Of a DNA stretch of 7,505 nucleotides, positions 1-6,142 are shown one piece after another; position 1 is the stretch's first letter, and the number at the start of each line of letters is the position of its first letter. The stretch spans positions 1 to 7,505 of the forward strand of contig JAJZYO010000088.1 in NCBI GenBank assembly GCA_021798075.1, read 5' to 3'. Both the position numbers and the translations under genes were made by a program. Below the pieces are notes generated by a model. That model made no database searches. It had not been told where the DNA came from and was given only the letters and a program-made list of their open reading frames with translations. Source of the stretch: Actinomycetes bacterium (GTDB lineage: Bacteria > Actinomycetota > Acidimicrobiia > Acidimicrobiales > Palsa-688).

Positions 1-66
1 GACGTGGTGCCGGACATGAGCGCGGCGCTCACGAGCATCTGCGCCCGCGGCGTCTCTGCGCGAGAC
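1..66 (+). pseudogene. C-terminal remnant of an IS607-type serine recombinase (TnpA-like)
   Basis: Frame 1 reads [16 protein letters not shown] followed by GVSARD. IS607-family resolvases typically end with a helix of the form D-(L/V)-V-x-D-M-x-x-x-L-T-S-x-C-A-R-L-Y-G-x-R-x-A-x-N-R-A, recalled from family knowledge. The match covers D1, V3, D5, M6, L10, T11, S12, C14, A15 and R16. Two residues (LY) then appear to be missing and the pattern resumes as G-V-S-A-R-D. No stop follows: the frame continues straight into the TrpB2 reading frame, so the piece looks like a decayed or deletion-joined end and not an intact gene. The rest of the gene, if it exists, lies left of the window. No tnpB fragment is visible. 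The match is short and could be chance, so confidence is moderate. Confidence 0.42.
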
Positions 67-72
67 TCTGTC

Positions 73-1320
73 ATGCGCTGGAACCTGCCGCCCTCCGAAG
101 TGCCCACCACCTGGTTCAACGTCCTGCCCCATCTGGCCGGCCAACTGCAGCCGCCGCTGCACCCGGCCACCCGCGAACCCATCGGACCGGACGACCTGGC
201 ACCCCTCTTCCCGATGGCCTTGATCAGCCAGGAGGTTTCAACCGAGCCCTCGATCGACATACCCGGCGAGATCCTCGACGTGCTGCGCCTCTGGCGGCCG
301 ACCCCGCTCGTGCGGGCGACCCGGCTCGAAAATGCGCTCGGCACGCCCGCGCGCATCTACTACAAGGACGAGTCGGTCTCCCCTCCCGGCTCCCACAAGC
401 CCAACACGGCCGTGCCCCAGGCGTACTACAACAAGGCAGAGGGCGTCACCCGGCTCACCACCGAGACAGGCGCCGGCCAATGGGGCAGCGCCCTTTGTTT
501 CGCGTCGGCGTTGTTCGGCCTCGAGTGCAAGGTCTACATGGTGCGCGCCTCGTACCACCAAAAGCCTTATCGCCGGGTCCTAATGGAGACCTGGGGTGGC
601 AACGTGGTCCCGAGCCCGGTGGACCAGCCCGACCACCCCGGTTCGCTCGGCACGGCCATCAGTGACGCCGTGCGCGAAGCGGTGGGTAGGGCCGACACCC
701 ATTACTCCCTCGGCTCAGTGCTCAACCACGTGCTCCTCCACCAGACCGTCATCGGCCAGGAGGCCAAATCGCAGCTGGCCCTCGCCGGCGAAAAACAGCC
801 CGACGTCGTGATCGGTTGCTGCGGCGGAGGTTCCAACCTCGGGGGCATCAGCCTCCCCTACGTACCAGACGAGGGCACCCGTCTGGTGGCCGTCGAGCCG
901 ACCTCGTGCCCTACTCTCACGGGGGGCCACTTCGACTACGACTTCGGTGATACCGCTGGCCTCACCCCCCTCCTCCCCATGTACACGCTCGGGCACGACT
1001 TCGTGCCGCCTTCGATCCACGCCGGCGGGCTCCGCTACCACGGGGACTCGCCGATCATCTCCGCGCTCGTGCGTTCCGGCCGGATGGAGGCCATCGCCTA
1101 CCCTCAGTCCAAGACCTTCGAGGCCTCTGTGACCTGGGCCCGCACGCAAGGGACCGTGCCGGCGCCCGAGACCGGCCATGCCATAAGGGCAGTTATCGAC
1201 GAAGCGTTGGCCGCCAAAGAAGAGGGGAAAGAAAAGGTGATCCTCTTCAACTACTCGGGCCATGGCCTCCTCGACCTGTCCGCGTACGACGACTTCCTCC
1301 ACGACAGGCTGGTGGACTGA
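73..1320 (+). CDS. trpB: TrpB2-type tryptophan synthase beta chain
   Basis: This is a PLP enzyme that joins indole and L-serine to make L-tryptophan in the cytosol. The 415-residue protein has the TrpB2 N-terminus ([20 protein letters not shown]), absent from classical TrpB1. The PLP lysine is K109 in GSHKPNTA, the TrpB2 form of the TrpB1 G-A-H-K-x-N motif. The catalytic glutamate is E131 in [10 protein letters not shown]. The phosphate loop GGGSN is at 251-255 and the pyridine-contacting serine region SGHG at 395-398. Length is normal for TrpB2. The frame is open to the window edge, but the 23 extra residues resemble a recombinase tail, so ATG at 73 is preferred even though no convincing Shine-Dalgarno precedes it. 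No trpA or other trp gene is nearby, as is common for TrpB2, which is often a stand-alone enzyme that salvages indole. Some TrpB2 proteins may use other substrates; the exact in vivo role cannot be read from sequence. Confidence 0.93.
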   Translation: MRWNLPPSEVPTTWFNVLPHLAGQLQPPLHPATREPIGPDDLAPLFPMALISQEVSTEPSIDIPGEILDVLRLWRPTPLVRATRLENALGTPARIYYKDESVSPPGSHKPNTAVPQAYYNKAEGVTRLTTETGAGQWGSALCFASALFGLECKVYMVRASYHQKPYRRVLMETWGGNVVPSPVDQPDHPGSLGTAISDAVREAVGRADTHYSLGSVLNHVLLHQTVIGQEAKSQLALAGEKQPDVVIGCCGGGSNLGGISLPYVPDEGTRLVAVEPTSCPTLTGGHFDYDFGDTAGLTPLLPMYTLGHDFVPPSIHAGGLRYHGDSPIISALVRSGRMEAIAYPQSKTFEASVTWARTQGTVPAPETGHAIRAVIDEALAAKEEGKEKVILFNYSGHGLLDLSAYDDFLHDRLVD

Positions 1321-1458
1321 CCGGCCCCAACTCCCCCGCCGGCTGCGAAGCGGGAGGGCGGCCCTTTCCGGGTGCGACCTTGGCTCCCGGGTGCACTCGG
1401 CGTCGCCATAGGACCGGTTCTTGCACCGAGGAAAGGCGAACGCGCCGAGATGGGCCCC

Positions 1459-1560
1459 GCCCTCCGGCCCTGTCCTCCGGCCCCGTCCTCCGGCCCCGTC
1501 CTCCGGCCCTGTCCTCCGGCCCCTCCCTCCGGCCCCGCCCTCCGGCCCTGTCCTCCGGCT
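1459..1560 (+). repeat. 13-bp tandem repeat, about 8 copies, in the trpB2-isomerase gap
   Basis: The core CCTCCGG starts at 1461, 1474, 1487, 1500, 1513, 1526, 1539 and 1552, exactly 13 bp apart. The unit is close to G-Y-CCTCCGGCCC-Y, and copies differ mostly by C/T at two positions; the last copy is partial. The period is not a multiple of three and no gene crosses it. The array ends 33 bp before the Shine-Dalgarno of the next gene. The minus strand is a string of G-runs (GGGGCCGGAGG-like), so G-quadruplex or slipped-strand structure is conceivable. The rest of the 1321-1606 gap holds a weak GC hairpin just after the trpB2 stop (about 1336-1361, no real T-tract) and no recognisable promoter. 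Confidence 0.9.
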
Positions 1561-1593
1561 CGCCACTACTCTGGCAAACGGTGGTGAACGACC

Positions 1594-1601
1594 AGGAGGT
1601 G
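1594..1601 (+). promoter_or_regulatory. Strong Shine-Dalgarno that decides a CTG start
   Basis: AGGAGGTG at 1594-1601 is an eight-base match to the anti-Shine-Dalgarno complement. Seven bases (1600-1606) separate GGAGG from the CTG at 1607, which is ideal spacing. The nearby GTG at 1603 is only three bases from GGAGG and opens a different frame (codons T-E-H-G-Q) with no family resemblance. Confidence 0.8.
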
Positions 1602-1606
1602 CGTGA

Positions 1607-2443
1607 CTGAACACGGCCAAGCCCGAAGCTGTCCTCGACGGTTTCAGCCTCAACTCAGCCACCGTCTTGCACCTCGGGCTCGCCGAGTTGTTGCGCGAGG
1701 CCGAGAGACGCGGCTTTCAAGCCGTCGGGTTGTGGCGCGACAACCTCGAGGGGATGCTCCTCCAGAAGGTCGCCCGGTTGCTCGAGGTTTCCGGGCTCAG
1801 GTTGAGCTCGCTCTGCCGGGCGGGGCTCTTTACTCACCCCGAGCCCGAAGGTCGTAGGGCGGCCCTCAGCGAGAGCAAGATAGCGGTGGACCAAGCGGCC
1901 ACTCTGGGAGCGGCGGCACTCGTGGTGGTACCGGGCGGGCTCGTCGGGCGCGACCTCGCCGGCTCGCGCCAGATGGTGCGCGACAGCCTCGGGGAGCTCG
2001 CCGCCTACGCCCGCGAGCAGGGGGTCAAGCTCGCGGTCGAGCCCATGCACCCGCTCCTAGTGCAGGAGCGCTCGGTCATAACCTCCCTCCGGGAAGCCAA
2101 CGACTTGGTCGAAGAACTGGGCGACGACTGCCTCGGGGTCACATACGACGCCTACCACGTGTGGTGGGACTCCGCGCTGGCGCTGGAAACCGCCCGCTGC
2201 GCCGGGCGGATCTGGTCGGTCCAGGTCGCCGACTGGCTCCCCCCCACCGGACGCCTTACCGCCTGCCGCGGCGTACCGGGCGAGGGCTGTATCGACCTGG
2301 CCGGCGTCCTGGCGCTCGCCCAGGAAGGCGGCGCCTACGCTGGCGATATCGAGGTTGAAGTGCTCTCGGAGGCCTGGTGGGGAGCCGGCCCCGAGGCCAC
2401 GCTGGACGCGGTGGTGGCCGGGCTCTCGGCGCTCAAACCATGA
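1607..2443 (+). CDS. TIM-barrel sugar phosphate isomerase/epimerase family protein, CTG start
   Basis: This is a cytosolic AP-endonuclease-2-like TIM-barrel enzyme (the IolE / xylose-isomerase-like family), expected to use a divalent metal to isomerise or epimerise a sugar or sugar phosphate; the substrate is unknown. From CTG 1607 the protein has 278 residues. Conserved pieces are GFSLNSATV (12-20), which this subfamily shows as a first strand of S-L-N-x-A-T-V type, AVGLWRD (39-45), VVVPGG, AVEPMHP (E145, H148), YDAYHVWWD (D181, H184), QVADW (Q206, D209), R221, and DIEVEVLSE (E249 or E251). E145, D181, Q206 or D209, and E249 or E251 are likely metal or base residues by position. Starting at TTG 1667 would remove the first barrel strand, and the frame has a TGA at 1604, so CTG is the only upstream start candidate. 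A base error near 1603-1607 is the alternative. The 3' end overlaps the convergent ClC gene by 11 bp. Confidence 0.85.
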   Translation: MNTAKPEAVLDGFSLNSATVLHLGLAELLREAERRGFQAVGLWRDNLEGMLLQKVARLLEVSGLRLSSLCRAGLFTHPEPEGRRAALSESKIAVDQAATLGAAALVVVPGGLVGRDLAGSRQMVRDSLGELAAYAREQGVKLAVEPMHPLLVQERSVITSLREANDLVEELGDDCLGVTYDAYHVWWDSALALETARCAGRIWSVQVADWLPPTGRLTACRGVPGEGCIDLAGVLALAQEGGAYAGDIEVEVLSEAWWGAGPEATLDAVVAGLSALKP

Positions 2444-4565
2444 GCTGGTCGCCCTCCGGGCGGGACGCCGGCGTAGCGTCACCACGCAATAAAAGCCGCA
2501 ACTCTTCGACGCGCTCAGCCGACACGAGGGCGTTCACGATGTCACCGGCGGCGACCTCCGTCGACCCCGTCGCGTAAATGACCGTCCCCTTGTGCTGGAC
2601 CGTTACGACCACGCACCACGGTGGCAAGCCGGCGTCGCGGATCTTCCGGCCTGCGACAGGCGAATTGCGCCCGACGCGTTCTTCGACCACCACCGCGTGG
2701 GGCGTGACGTTGTAGACGTAACCGGAGTAGGCGTCAAGTGCCCGGTGGTAACCGCCTATCAAGTCGCTCGCGGACAGGATACCGACCACCCGGCGGTCCC
2801 CGCTCGTTACGGGGACCCAGCCCCCGCCGGCCTGCACCAGCGCTTCCAGGCCAACTTCCATGTCCGCGGTCACAGACACGGTGGCGGTCGTCGGGTCAAT
2901 GACCACGTTCAGCTTGTGGTCGGGTCGGGCGCTCGCTGCCGCCTCGAGGCGCGACCTGTCCACGGTGCCGACGTAACTCCCGCGCTCGTCCACGACCGGG
3001 GCGCCGGGCAGGTTGGAGCCGTCGAGTGACTCGAGAGCCCGGCCGAGCGTCATGTCCTCTTGGAAGACGAGCTTGGGTGGGCCGGCCACGTCTGCCACTC
3101 GGAGCGTCGCCAACAACGGCAGCCCGACGCGTAACCGCCCGGCCGGCGACTCCGCCCTCGTGGGCAACTGCGAGCGGTAGATGCTGTCGTCGCTACGGCC
3201 GACTATGAACCATGCGATGGCCACCGCCACCATCGCCGGCCCCAAGACGCCGATGCTCCCGGTCATCTCGGCCACCATCAACATGACCGCTATGGGGGCT
3301 CTCGATATCCCCCCGAAGACGGCCATCATCCCCACGACGATGAAGGGCGCGGGGTCGTGGCCGACCCCGGGCGCTCCGAGAGGCTCGAGCACCCTCCACA
3401 CGGCGAGCCCGGTGAAACTTCCTATAACCATGCCCGGGCCGAACACTCCCCCAGAACCACCGCTGCCGATCGAAAAGGCTGTAGCAGCGATGCGGGCGAA
3501 AGGCAAGACGATGATGACATAGAGGGGGACGTGCAACAGTTCGGCGGAGAGCCCCTTTTGCACCCACCCGTAGCCGGTGCCGAGCACCTCGGGGAGCCAA
3601 AGGGCGAGCAGGCCCGTGAAGATGGCGCCCGTGGCGGGGCGGAGCTTCTTCGAGAACGGGAGGCGGTGCGCGAGGGAAACGACCCCGTAGAAGGACTTCG
3701 AATAAAGCAGCCCGATCCCCCCGGCCAGAAGGCCGATGAGGGCGAACCACGCGAGCTGGATGGCCTGCATGTGATAGCCACCGGGGATCGCGAAGAGTGG
3801 GTGGTAACCGAAGAACGCCCCGAAAATGGCGTAGGCGATAATGGAGGCGAAGGTCCCCGGGAGGAGCGCCTGGAACTCGAAGTCGTCCCGGTAGACGATG
3901 TCGGCCGCCAGCACCGCACCTCCCAGAGGGGCCGAGAAAATGGCGCCTATCCCCGAGCCGATACCTACCGAGACGGCTATCCGGCCGTCCTCGGGCGACA
4001 AGTCGAGGACCCGTGCCATGAGCGAACCGAACCCGGCGCTTATCTGCGCCGTCGGGCCCTCCCGGCCCCCCGAGCCCCCCGAGCCGATCGTGACCGCCGA
4101 GGCGATGATCTTTACGAACACCGCCCGCACCCGTATGCCACGGGGGTTGTGGTGCACGGCGTCTATAGCGGCGTCCGTGCCGTGCCCCTCGGCCTCAGGC
4201 GCCCAGGTGAACACGAGGAAGCCGGCGATGAGGCCTCCGAGCACCACTATGAGGGGAATGGCCCAGGCCCGGGCGTAGTGCGCCGAGCCGAGAGCGCCCC
4301 CCTCGCCGGCCGGCGTGGGCACGTTGTAACCACCGAGGATGCCCAAGAACAAGTGGGTCGCCTGCCTCAGGCACTCGTAGAACACCACCGCGCCGAAGCC
4401 GGCGATCACGCCGAGGACCGAGGCGAGCAAGAGCCACTTCGGCAGGTAGGCCATGGAGTTGACCTTGCCGGCGACCGCGCTCGAAAGGCTCCGCCACGCG
4501 GGGCGCCCGGCGGCTAGACCAGAACGTTTCCGCTCGGCCGGCAACGGCTCAAGCCTGCTGGCCAT
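2433..4565 (-). CDS. ClC-family anion channel/transporter with C-terminal CBS pair and RCK-C-like domain
   Basis: This integral membrane protein moves chloride or another anion, as a channel or as an anion/proton exchanger. From ATG 4565 it has 710 residues. Membrane helices run from about residue 38 to 460. The gating motif GREGP is at 167-171, with gate glutamate E169, and GVFGP is at 373-377. The usual GSGIP-type first selectivity loop reads GHGTD (127-131). By rough alignment E. coli E203 (proton glutamate) falls on a non-acidic residue beside D222. Two CBS domains follow (about 489-545 and 550-607), then a segment of about 80 residues that looks like a TrkA-C/RCK-C domain (616-694); both could bind nucleotides or ligands that control gating. 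The frame is open to 4739, but residues before ATG 4565 are low-complexity and overlap the upstream ORF. That ATG lies inside the end of the upstream ORF (17-bp overlap), suggesting translational coupling. A purine-rich AGGGGGCAAGGGTGG precedes it. ATG 4454 is a later alternative start. Confidence 0.92.
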   Translation of the reverse strand: MASRLEPLPAERKRSGLAAGRPAWRSLSSAVAGKVNSMAYLPKWLLLASVLGVIAGFGAVVFYECLRQATHLFLGILGGYNVPTPAGEGGALGSAHYARAWAIPLIVVLGGLIAGFLVFTWAPEAEGHGTDAAIDAVHHNPRGIRVRAVFVKIIASAVTIGSGGSGGREGPTAQISAGFGSLMARVLDLSPEDGRIAVSVGIGSGIGAIFSAPLGGAVLAADIVYRDDFEFQALLPGTFASIIAYAIFGAFFGYHPLFAIPGGYHMQAIQLAWFALIGLLAGGIGLLYSKSFYGVVSLAHRLPFSKKLRPATGAIFTGLLALWLPEVLGTGYGWVQKGLSAELLHVPLYVIIVLPFARIAATAFSIGSGGSGGVFGPGMVIGSFTGLAVWRVLEPLGAPGVGHDPAPFIVVGMMAVFGGISRAPIAVMLMVAEMTGSIGVLGPAMVAVAIAWFIVGRSDDSIYRSQLPTRAESPAGRLRVGLPLLATLRVADVAGPPKLVFQEDMTLGRALESLDGSNLPGAPVVDERGSYVGTVDRSRLEAAASARPDHKLNVVIDPTTATVSVTADMEVGLEALVQAGGGWVPVTSGDRRVVGILSASDLIGGYHRALDAYSGYVYNVTPHAVVVEERVGRNSPVAGRKIRDAGLPPWCVVVTVQHKGTVIYATGSTEVAAGDIVNALVSAERVEELRLLLRGDATPASRPEGDQLMV

Positions 4566-4809
4566 CCACCCTTGCCCCCTTGGTGTGCCACCGCTCACGG
4601 GATCCGCGTCGCTGTCGGTGTTCGCATGGCTCTTGGTGCCAGGCGGGGCGGCGGAGGGCGGCCCCGCACACGCGCGAAAATGCCTCAGGAGTGAGCACAA
4701 GCTCTCTGGCCCCGGCCCCTCCCGCCTCCACCGCGACAAACGAGCCTTCGCGCCACCTGAGCACCCCTGCCCTGCCCGCCAACCAGAGGAGCTGAGCGTA
4801 AGGGCTCAT
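4549..4809 (-). CDS. Small ORF between the CBS gene and the ClC gene, function unknown
   Basis: An 86-codon ORF starts at ATG 4809, whose A is the last base of the CBS frame's TGA (TGATG stop-start overlap), and ends in TGA at 4549-4551 inside the ClC start. It begins MSPYAQLLWLAGRAGVLRWR and later carries ELVLTPEAFSRVCGAALRR, a plausible strand-helix fold. The last 30 or so residues are Arg/His-rich and low in information. I do not recognise the family. Alternatively, this is the C-terminal half of the CBS protein, because the same frame is open from 4995 to 4549 and reads AEELMSP just before the ATG, which resembles the linker before a CBS domain. Which reading is right depends on whether the upstream frameshift is real. 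Confidence 0.5.
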   Translation of the reverse strand: MSPYAQLLWLAGRAGVLRWREGSFVAVEAGGAGARELVLTPEAFSRVCGAALRRPAWHQEPCEHRQRRGSRERWHTKGARVDGQQA

Positions 4810-4995
4810 CAGCTCTTCCGCTCTCCCATGGCCCGAAGGACCTCCCGACGAGTCACCCACCCAACCAGGTGCCCCCGGTCGGCCGAAACGACCGGGCAAG
4901 CCCGTCTGCCCGTGGAGTACGAGTTGGCCGAGCGCTTGCTCCAGGGTCTCCTTTGCGGTGAGAGACTGCGGGCGCGCTTCCATGGCCACGGGCAA
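4809..4995 (-). CDS. CBS-domain protein, reading frame broken by a +1 shift at 4893
   Basis: CBS domains bind adenine nucleotides and regulate enzymes or transporters. From TTG 4995 one frame reads SLTAKETLEQALGQLVLHGQ and then TGLP. The family pattern continues only in the +1 frame, from 4892, as VVSADRGHLVGWVTRREVLR followed by AMGERKS and a stop (4811-4809). Joined across the shift this is a complete CBS domain of about 57 residues, with the normal P-V-V, G-W-V-T-R-R-E and hydrophobic pattern. The shift point is TTG CCC G GTC: reading CCC G (4896-4893) as one four-base step restores the frame. CCC-N is a known +1 slip context. The TTG start has AGAGG (5006-5002) six bases upstream; ATG 4983 is an alternative. 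The gene begins 35 bp after the tetR stop. It may be a programmed frameshift, a young pseudogene or a sequencing error. Confidence 0.68.
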
Positions 4996-5030
4996 CCCGA
5001 GCCTCTACTCTCGCGCTACCGCCTTCGACC

Positions 5031-5798
5031 TCAGCCACTGGCGGCATCCCTGCGTCCGCCGTTGGGCTCGGGGCGGGACTGCTCGAGGCCTCCTGCCCCG
5101 TCCTGGCCCGCCGGGGCGCGCGGGACCGCTGCGTCGACCACCGGCGGGCCGGCCCCGGCACTGGCCCGGCGCTCGATGCCTTCCAAGACGTACCTGAGCC
5201 CCTCCTTGAACTGCCGGGGGGTGGTGTACGCGGCCAACTGATGGGCGATCGGCTTGGTGCCAGGAGCGGGCCGCCAGCCGGCACGCGAAGCCTGCAGCGC
5301 AGCGAAACCGATGGTGTACGAGTGGAGCGCGGCATAGGCTCGCCGGGCCTCGTGCTCGTCGAGCCCGCTCATCCGGAGCGCCCGGAGCATTTCGTCCATG
5401 CGGGCGAGGGCCGCCGGCGATACGACCGGGTGCGAAAGGTACACGTGGAGAGCGGCCGGCTGGTCCACCAAGAACTGGCGGAACCTCTCCGCGGCCTCGG
5501 CGAGCCAGGCCCACCACCCCTTCTCGATCCTGGCGGCCGGCCTCCACACCTCGCCCAACAAATGGTCCACGACCTCGTCCAAAAGGTCGTCCTTGCTGCT
5601 CACGTGGTGGTACAGCGTCATCGGGGCCACGCCCATCTCGGACGCGAGGCTCCGGATCGTAAGCTGCTCGTAGCCTGCGTCCGCAACGATGCGAAGCGCC
5701 GTACCGACGACCAGCTCGCGCGTCACCGAGCCCCAAGCGGCGCGCTTCTTCGGCACTTCGCGCTGAGGCGTCCCGACGGCGTTGTCGCGCGCGGCCAC
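5031..5798 (-). CDS. TetR-family transcriptional regulator
   Basis: This is a one-component repressor that should bind DNA as a dimer and release it on binding a small ligand. The 255-residue protein has a TetR N-terminal domain at about 24-82. Its helix-turn-helix is at about 47-68 (LTIRSLASEMGVAP then MTLYHHV), followed by SSKDDLLDEVVDHLL, the canonical fourth helix. Residues 90-215 form the Trp- and Ala-rich ligand-binding region. The last 40 residues are low-complexity (Pro, Gly, Ala, Arg). GTG 5798 is chosen because the HTH domain needs a start this far upstream. It has no Shine-Dalgarno and coincides with the transcription start predicted from the -10 box. The gene leads the minus-strand cluster with the CBS gene and the ClC transporter, 35 bp from the former, so it probably regulates them and itself. 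The ligand is unknown. Confidence 0.9.
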   Translation of the reverse strand: MAARDNAVGTPQREVPKKRAAWGSVTRELVVGTALRIVADAGYEQLTIRSLASEMGVAPMTLYHHVSSKDDLLDEVVDHLLGEVWRPAARIEKGWWAWLAEAAERFRQFLVDQPAALHVYLSHPVVSPAALARMDEMLRALRMSGLDEHEARRAYAALHSYTIGFAALQASRAGWRPAPGTKPIAHQLAAYTTPRQFKEGLRYVLEGIERRASAGAGPPVVDAAVPRAPAGQDGAGGLEQSRPEPNGGRRDAASG

Positions 5799-5804
5799 GA
5801 AGGC

Positions 5805-5810
5805 AGTATA
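5805..5810 (-). promoter_or_regulatory. -10 box for the tetR gene, giving a leaderless GTG
   Basis: On the minus strand the bases read TATACT, five of six matches to TATAAT. Standard -10 to +1 spacing places transcription start at 5798, the first base of the GTG start codon. The expected -35 position (5833-5828) reads GGTACT, a weak match, which fits a regulated promoter. Leaderless GTG mRNAs are common in actinobacteria. Confidence 0.5.
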
Positions 5811-5822
5811 ACAGAGAAATTC

Positions 5823-5832
5823 GTACTAGTAC
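5823..5832. promoter_or_regulatory. Palindrome, likely TetR operator
   Basis: GTACTAGTAC is a perfect 10-bp palindrome, AT-rich relative to its surroundings. It lies 25-34 bases upstream of the predicted tetR transcription start and so covers most of the -35 region. TetR-family regulators typically bind short palindromes in exactly this place. Binding here by the neighbouring TetR is inferred. Confidence 0.5.
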
Positions 5833-5887
5833 CCATCTCCTGGGGCCAACAGGACCGGCCCGGCGGGGGGTCACCCGAGAGGGCCGC

Positions 5888-6064
5888 TCAGGCGCGGGCG
5901 GTGTCGCAGCGGTAGACCACGACGGCCAGCCACGTGAGCAGGGCGGCGACCATGCTCACCAGTTCGCGCACCGTGAGCTCGTTGACGAGCAAGCCCACCT
6001 GGAGCATCCCCCCGACCAGGCCCGCCCGGACGGCGTCTGGACGGGCCAAGCCGAACACGCTCAC
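5888..6064 (-). CDS. Small one-helix membrane protein, hypothetical
   Basis: A 58-codon ORF begins at GTG 6064, immediately after an in-frame TAG, and ends in TGA at 5888. A second GTG at 6058 is an alternative start and has AGGTGA just before it. It starts VSVFGLARPDAVRAGLVGGM and has a hydrophobic segment LVSMVAALLTWLAVVVYR (about 35-52) with a charged tail. The region LQVGLLVNELTV (21-32) could be a second, weaker membrane or amphipathic segment. Codon third positions are almost all G or C, as in the neighbouring genes, which supports real coding. The overall style recalls small phage holin-like or hypothetical membrane proteins, but I cannot assign a family. It is divergent from hisS and is followed by a GC-rich hairpin (about 5857-5885, no T-tract) before the tetR promoter. 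Confidence 0.55.
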   Translation of the reverse strand: MSVFGLARPDAVRAGLVGGMLQVGLLVNELTVRELVSMVAALLTWLAVVVYRCDTARA

Positions 6065-6142
6065 CTAGAGGTACTTCGCTGCGACGCCACGACCAGGACC
6101 GACGCCTTGCGCGGGATCTGTCACGTGGCGCAGGATAGCTGG

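Noticed and set aside
1331..1366. Possible terminator after trpB2
   Set aside because: The GC stem is short and can pair in several ways, and only three T residues follow, so no confident intrinsic terminator can be called.
1459..1560. CRISPR-like array
   Set aside because: The 13-bp units abut directly with no unique spacers, so this is a simple tandem repeat.
715..1662. Long minus-strand ORF across trpB2 and the 13-bp repeat
   Set aside because: It is antisense to a clear TrpB2 gene. Its distinctive T-G-P-E-G-G-A-G repeats are simply the 13-bp array translated; no domain is visible.
1603..1857. GTG-started 84-codon ORF beginning next to the strong Shine-Dalgarno
   Set aside because: The GTG is only three bases from GGAGG, and the translated product has no family pattern, whereas the frame from 1607 encodes a conserved barrel strand.
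3357..4517. 386-codon plus-strand ORF opposite the ClC gene
   Set aside because: The composition is charged and low-complexity with no recognisable motif, and the opposite strand encodes an unmistakable ClC core. It is a typical high-GC antisense shadow.
5005..5874. 289-codon minus-strand ORF overlapping tetR
   Set aside because: It is Arg/Gly/Pro-rich, with no domain, and the overlapping frame carries a clear TetR helix-turn-helix.
6065..6142. T-box or attenuator upstream of hisS
   Set aside because: Only 78 bp separates hisS from the divergent small ORF. No T-box sequence, His-codon leader peptide or terminator hairpin is visible, and TTGCGC at 6107 lacks a good partner -10.
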